Shown: one piece after another, positions 60,280-64,000 of the stretch
Layout: each line of letters begins with the position of its first letter
How positions within the stretch are numbered: position 1 is the first letter of the stretch
NCBI GenBank assembly: GCA_905221605.1
Contig: CAJNDS010000780.1
Coordinates: 604,602-668,601 of the forward strand
Reading direction: 5' to 3'
Source: Symbiodinium natans
Taxonomy: Eukaryota; Sar; Dinophyceae; Suessiales; Symbiodiniaceae
DNA length: 64,000 bases
Translations under genes and position numbers: made by a program
Notes under the pieces: model-generated
Database searches by the model: none
Seen by the model: only the letters and a program-made list of their open reading frames with translations
Told to the model about the DNA's origin: nothing

Positions 60280-60535
60280 GCCTCCTCCTCGCAAGTCCGC
60301 CTCCTCAGAATTTCAGGCTTCGCTTCTTGCAGATTGGGACAAGAAATCGCTAGACCCTAAACCCTGCATCTGAACCCCTCAGAGTTCTGACTCGGTCGAT
60401 CATCTCACTTTGCGGCCGAGGGCAGTCGCAGCAGATGTCAGCAAATGTTGTGCTGTCTTGAGTTGTTGTGTCCCTGCGGGGGGGTGAGTCGTCCAGCTAT
60501 GCGGTTGACAGAAATTCTGCCTCACAATCATCGAG

Positions 60536-60589
60536 GCATCGGATGCGGCGACGGAGACGGCTGCAGCAGCAGCCCAGCGGGGCTGTGCT
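60536..60589 (+). CDS. Candidate exon, alanine-rich
   Basis: GAG|G acceptor; reads ASDAATETAAAAAQRGC. It may link the ankyrin and CCCH parts. Weak. Confidence 0.3.
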
Positions 60590-61253
60590 ACTCGTTCTGC
60601 ACATCTTTTGTGTTACCCAATATTAGGAGCACCCATTTGGGTTTAGGTTTAGGAAACAGGACAGCTGTAGCTGAAGTACTCCATCTCGCCCGAGTGCGTG
60701 CTGCAGCTCCCACGGCCTCCTGAGCCCAGAGTTTCTGGAGGCTTCTACTCCACGGCAGCCCCTTAAAGTCCGAATGCCGAAAGCTTCAGCGATAGCCTCA
60801 AAACAATCTAAACGATCCCATGGCCCATGACATGCCGCGACCCGTAAATCGAGGCAAAAGCCTTGCACACCTTGCTCATGTACAAAGCCGACCCTCAGGC
60901 GCAAGGGCTTTTCAGGGGACTTCTTGCCGAACCCTAAACCCGGCCTGAATCCAGAATCTAGGATTTTCACAGGGGGTTAGGCCAACATATTGTTCAGGAT
61001 CTTAGTCGTGTTATAAGCAGATGTGGAAGTGTTGGGCCTTGCATGGCCTTGCATAAATTTGCTTTGTGAATGAGGGCCGGCGTAGCGCATGTGACAGGGG
61101 GTCTTCGGATTATTGCAGGGCACCAGAGGCCGAACCCACCCTACGCCGGCTTGCTGGTGTTGGAGCTCAAGCCATGAAAGTAGATGGCATGGCGGGCGAT
61201 GTTTGCCGGGCCACTCCAAAGGAGGGGCAGGAAGCCATGTGCCTTGTGGTAAG

Positions 61254-61560
61254 GCAGCCGACACTGTGCAAGTACTTTGCACAGGGCAGGTGCACGTGGG
61301 GCGCCTTATGTCGATTTGCCCACTTACCCATGAAGGCCCCGAGCATGTACCCTGCTTCAGCCAAGCCCGGACGATACAAGACCCAGATCTGCAGACACCG
61401 GGCTGATTTTGCTAGAAAGTTTTCAACTTCGAGCTTCCCCCTTGGCCAACATACGCTGGACTGAGCTAGGCACTCACGTGAACCAAGGATACTTCATGGA
61501 GGGCCATTGTCTCCGAGGTGCTGGCTGCAGCTTCTCTCATGGGCTAGATGTCATCTATCC
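61254..61560 (+). CDS. CCCH fingers 1 and 2
   Basis: Both fingers keep all four zinc ligands. Finger 2 is split after its first cysteine by an intron with a GA donor (61394) and AG|G acceptor (61488). The right border of the second exon is not fixed. Confidence 0.8.
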
Positions 61561-62528
61561 TCTCGCTTCGGAGAACCCCTGGCTGTTCTTAGCATCACTT
61601 TAACGCTTCTTTCCGGGTATAGGAGGCACGGGCAAGGAGCGTCTGACCGCATGGCCTAGCTTTACGGGTTGGTTGAAGAAGTTGAGGACTTGAAGGGACT
61701 TAGTTTGAGGACTCCAGGGGCTCAAGGGCTGCTGGGAGGAGGCTCTGGAATGTTGTGAGGAGCCATTCCTGGGCTGGCTACGGCGCCACCCTCGCAGTGG
61801 AGGCACACCAGTTGGACGGAAAGCTTCGGTATTTTGGCGATGGTTTATTGGGGGGTCGTAGAGCTTGGGGTGCAGTGAGGTAACAGGCTACCCGTCCTAG
61901 CCCCAAGCACGTTCTTTCTAACTATGTTGTGCAGAAGGTTGTTGGATGCGGTCCCTCGGGGTCTTAGGCACCCCAGCGTCTCGGGCTTCCCAAGCGTGCG
62001 AGGAGCCCGGCATATCCGATGAGAATCTGGAGGACGCCAACGCCAGCCAGGAACAGAGTCCTGGCCACGTGGAATTTCAGGTGAGCCTTCTAAGCGGCAT
62101 GACAGCAGACATCGCTTCTTGGCTCGTCTAAACTCGAATGATAATCATGTAAACAGGGCACTGTAAAATCGTGGAGCGATGGTGCTGTCACATTCCCGTC
62201 TCAGGCAGTAGCATAGCGCGGGTTCAAAAACAAAAAGGCACTGTAACTCACAGGCCTCGGAACCCGATGTGTCAATGTGCAGCCAAGGTTTGCGCCCCGA
62301 GCGACACTCTCTTGAACCTTCAGGCACGAATTGCCGGCGCCCTTCAGATGGGCGCATCGACGTCGATATCGTCGATGCAATTTTTGGAGGCCCTTCCCCT
62401 GCAGCACAGATAACGTTTCCCCCATCACACCACTGCCACTGCGTTTCCTCCGCGTGGACCCAGTGCCCAGGTCAGCAATGCCTCCACGAACGGCGATGCC
62501 AACCGGGCCATTCTCGAGCATCTTGGCA
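61254..62528 (+). CDS. Tandem CCCH zinc-finger protein (partial)
   Basis: CCCH fingers usually bind RNA. Exon 61254-61393 holds finger 1, LCKYFAQGRCTWGALCRFAH, spacing C-x7-C-x5-C-x3-H. It ends KTQIC plus one base at a GA donor. Exon 61488 onward restores R and gives YFMEGHCLRGAGCSFSHG, so finger 2 has the same C-x7-C-x5-C-x3-H spacing. Exon 62003-62080 (GT donor) reads EPGISDENLEDANASQEQSP then GHVEFQ. Exon 62471 onward, in phase, reads VSNASTNGDANRAILEHL. The tail is acidic and low in complexity. Its position right after ankyrin exons, on the same strand, recalls plant ankyrin plus tandem-CCCH proteins. Whether the two are one gene is inference. Confidence 0.75.
62003..62528 (+). CDS. C-terminal acidic exons
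   Basis: 62003-62080 and 62471 to about 62525 join in phase 0. They use a GT donor and a likely GC donor. Rich in Glu, Asn, Ser and Asp; no domain seen. Confidence 0.55.
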
Positions 62529-62529
62529 T

Positions 62530-64000
62530 TTTGCAACTCTGCTCCCTGCTGTAGTTTACAGGCTTTATTGGTACACCGTGAATAGTCCCGAAATCAAAGC
62601 TGTTCAAGGCTGTGCAAATGGGAATCCGCAAGCCCGAGCCCGAAGATAGAACGGGGGAACGGTTGTCCATCAATGAACTATATTCTAAGTACTCCTTAAT
62701 TGGGTTTTCAGATTGCAAGCAGGAGGCAGGGACTGATGCTGCTGGAGAAGGTGAAGCTTCGTGGACCTGCCGGTATGGGTGAATAGTCTTCCCGAACAAT
62801 CCTCGTGTGAGTGAACGGTGGGCGGGGGTGAAATTTGTGGGGGATCTGACTACGCGATCAACCGGAAAGAGAACCTCACGCCTCGAGGAATTTCCATGAT
62901 TCCATGAGTGACAAGTTACGGTGCAGGGCCGTGCGGTTCAGGTATAGCACGCCAGCATCAAAGCTGGCCGGTGCTCATCTACTTGTCGTGCTGGGCAGCG
63001 ACCGTCCAGAATGGTGCACCAGCAAAAGCTTCAGTGGCCTGGCATCGCTACAGGGCCTATGGAAGGGTGAGGCTATTACCAAAAAAGTGACGCTTCGTGA
63101 TTAGCGACGTTGTTCAAGTTCGCTTGGCTCCGTTCATGATCAATGAGAACTTCTGTGCATTGACGTGGTTCCTTCCACTGCTCTTGCCTTGAAAGTTGTT
63201 CTGTTGAAGCTCGTTTGTGATGTGTTCGAACTCGCATGGGTTTGGAGCTTGAGATGCGAAGGCGTTCGCCGGCTTCAGCCAGCGTTTCAGTTTTGAGGCC
63301 GATTTTCGGTTGTGGGACCACTAGGGACACTCTGGACCATGCTGAGCACTGAGGTCAGCTGTACGAGTGCGAGGGCCACTTCACTCACACTTGGTTAAAC
63401 ATTCGCCTGGAGCTCTTCAAGCAACTCGGGAGTTCTAAAAATTCTCAGTGTGCACAGGGGGACAGGGCGAACTTTGTTGTGTGGAGGATTGATTCGCGGT
63501 TAGGGCCTGATCTTTGCTGCGGTGGATGCCAAGGCATGGCTACTTCAGATACCACTGCTCCTGTCAAATGCCGGGCCACTCTGAGTTCACAGAGGCGTGA
63601 CAACAGCGAAACCCCAATGTCACCAGCTAGGCGCGCGTTAAGTTCCCCAGTGCAGGCGAAAAGCACCCATTCAACACCCAAAGCCCTTCACTGCCGAACG
63701 ACTTTGCTGGCACACTGATATGACACTTTCAAAGCCCCATCACGTGCTGGAATCGTCCCTAAGCCTGCACGCATGAGTTCAAGGCTTTGTCATTGTCATA
63801 TTCGTGTTGCCGAGCGATTCTTCTTGACAAGCTTCTGCATGTGATGACCTGGCTTCCTTCGTTGGGGCACCTCTCGAATAAAGAACCGTCCATGGCCTCA
63901 TTGTAGTGTGGACGGGGGAAGACTTGTCGAGCAGCCGTCGTTGACTGCAAAGCAGCTCGCATCCCACAGTACTCACATAGTAGGAACATCTCAAGAGATC
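62530..64000. other. No supported feature
   Basis: Short open frames only. The downstream end of the CCCH gene may lie here or beyond the window. Confidence 0.5.

Noticed and set aside
1-64000. Spliced-leader relics, tRNA, rRNA, CRISPR, bacterial promoters or ribosome-binding sites
   Set aside because: I looked for the conserved dinoflagellate leader ending GGCTCAAG and for structured RNA genes and saw none. Bacterial-type features do not apply to this intron-rich sequence.

Overview
The window reads as nuclear DNA of a dinoflagellate-type alveolate. Four things seen in the sequence support this. All recognisable genes lie on the + strand. They are cut into very small exons (16 to about 120 bases) by long introns. 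Almost every intron ends AG followed by an exonic G, and the donors are mostly GC, with some GT and a few GA. TTTAGGG-type repeats are scattered through introns and spacers. I cannot name the genus. I saw no rRNA, tRNA, CRISPR array, bacterial operon or intact transposase.

Layout. (1) About 1-21.7 kb: a multi-C2 membrane protein of the ferlin type, entered mid-gene. Supported pieces are a C2 domain at 0.2-2.3 kb, a run of coding exons at 3.8-13 kb, a ferlin C2 block with the family's IDLEDRWF motif at 14.1-15.7 kb, an ETDTHF motif near 17.4 kb and a membrane segment at 21.6 kb. Two short inverted-repeat elements of one family lie at 5.9-6.3 and 7.8-8.3 kb, inside its introns. (2) 21.7-30.1 kb: no gene I can support. 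It holds one copy of a 113-base repeat shared with 2.6 kb. (3) 30.1-46.2 kb: a calcium-dependent protein kinase rebuilt from 30 exons. Splice phase is kept at all 29 joins and gives about 465 residues, running from the glycine loop through the kinase domain to the EF-hands. (4) 42.1-45.3 kb: coding-like segments inside what I model as the kinase's last intron. (5) 46.3-50.0 kb: weak signals only, plus a diverged tandem duplication. (6) 50.0-60.3 kb: an ankyrin-repeat gene. (7) 61.2-62.5 kb: a tandem CCCH zinc-finger module, possibly a separate gene or the C-terminal part of the ankyrin gene.

Function. The ferlin-like protein (calcium-dependent membrane fusion or repair) and the kinase (calcium-regulated phosphorylation) both fit calcium signalling. 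The ankyrin/CCCH region suggests RNA binding. Nothing shows that the three genes act together. Exon borders rest on reading-frame logic, AG|G acceptors and protein-family motifs, not on transcripts.
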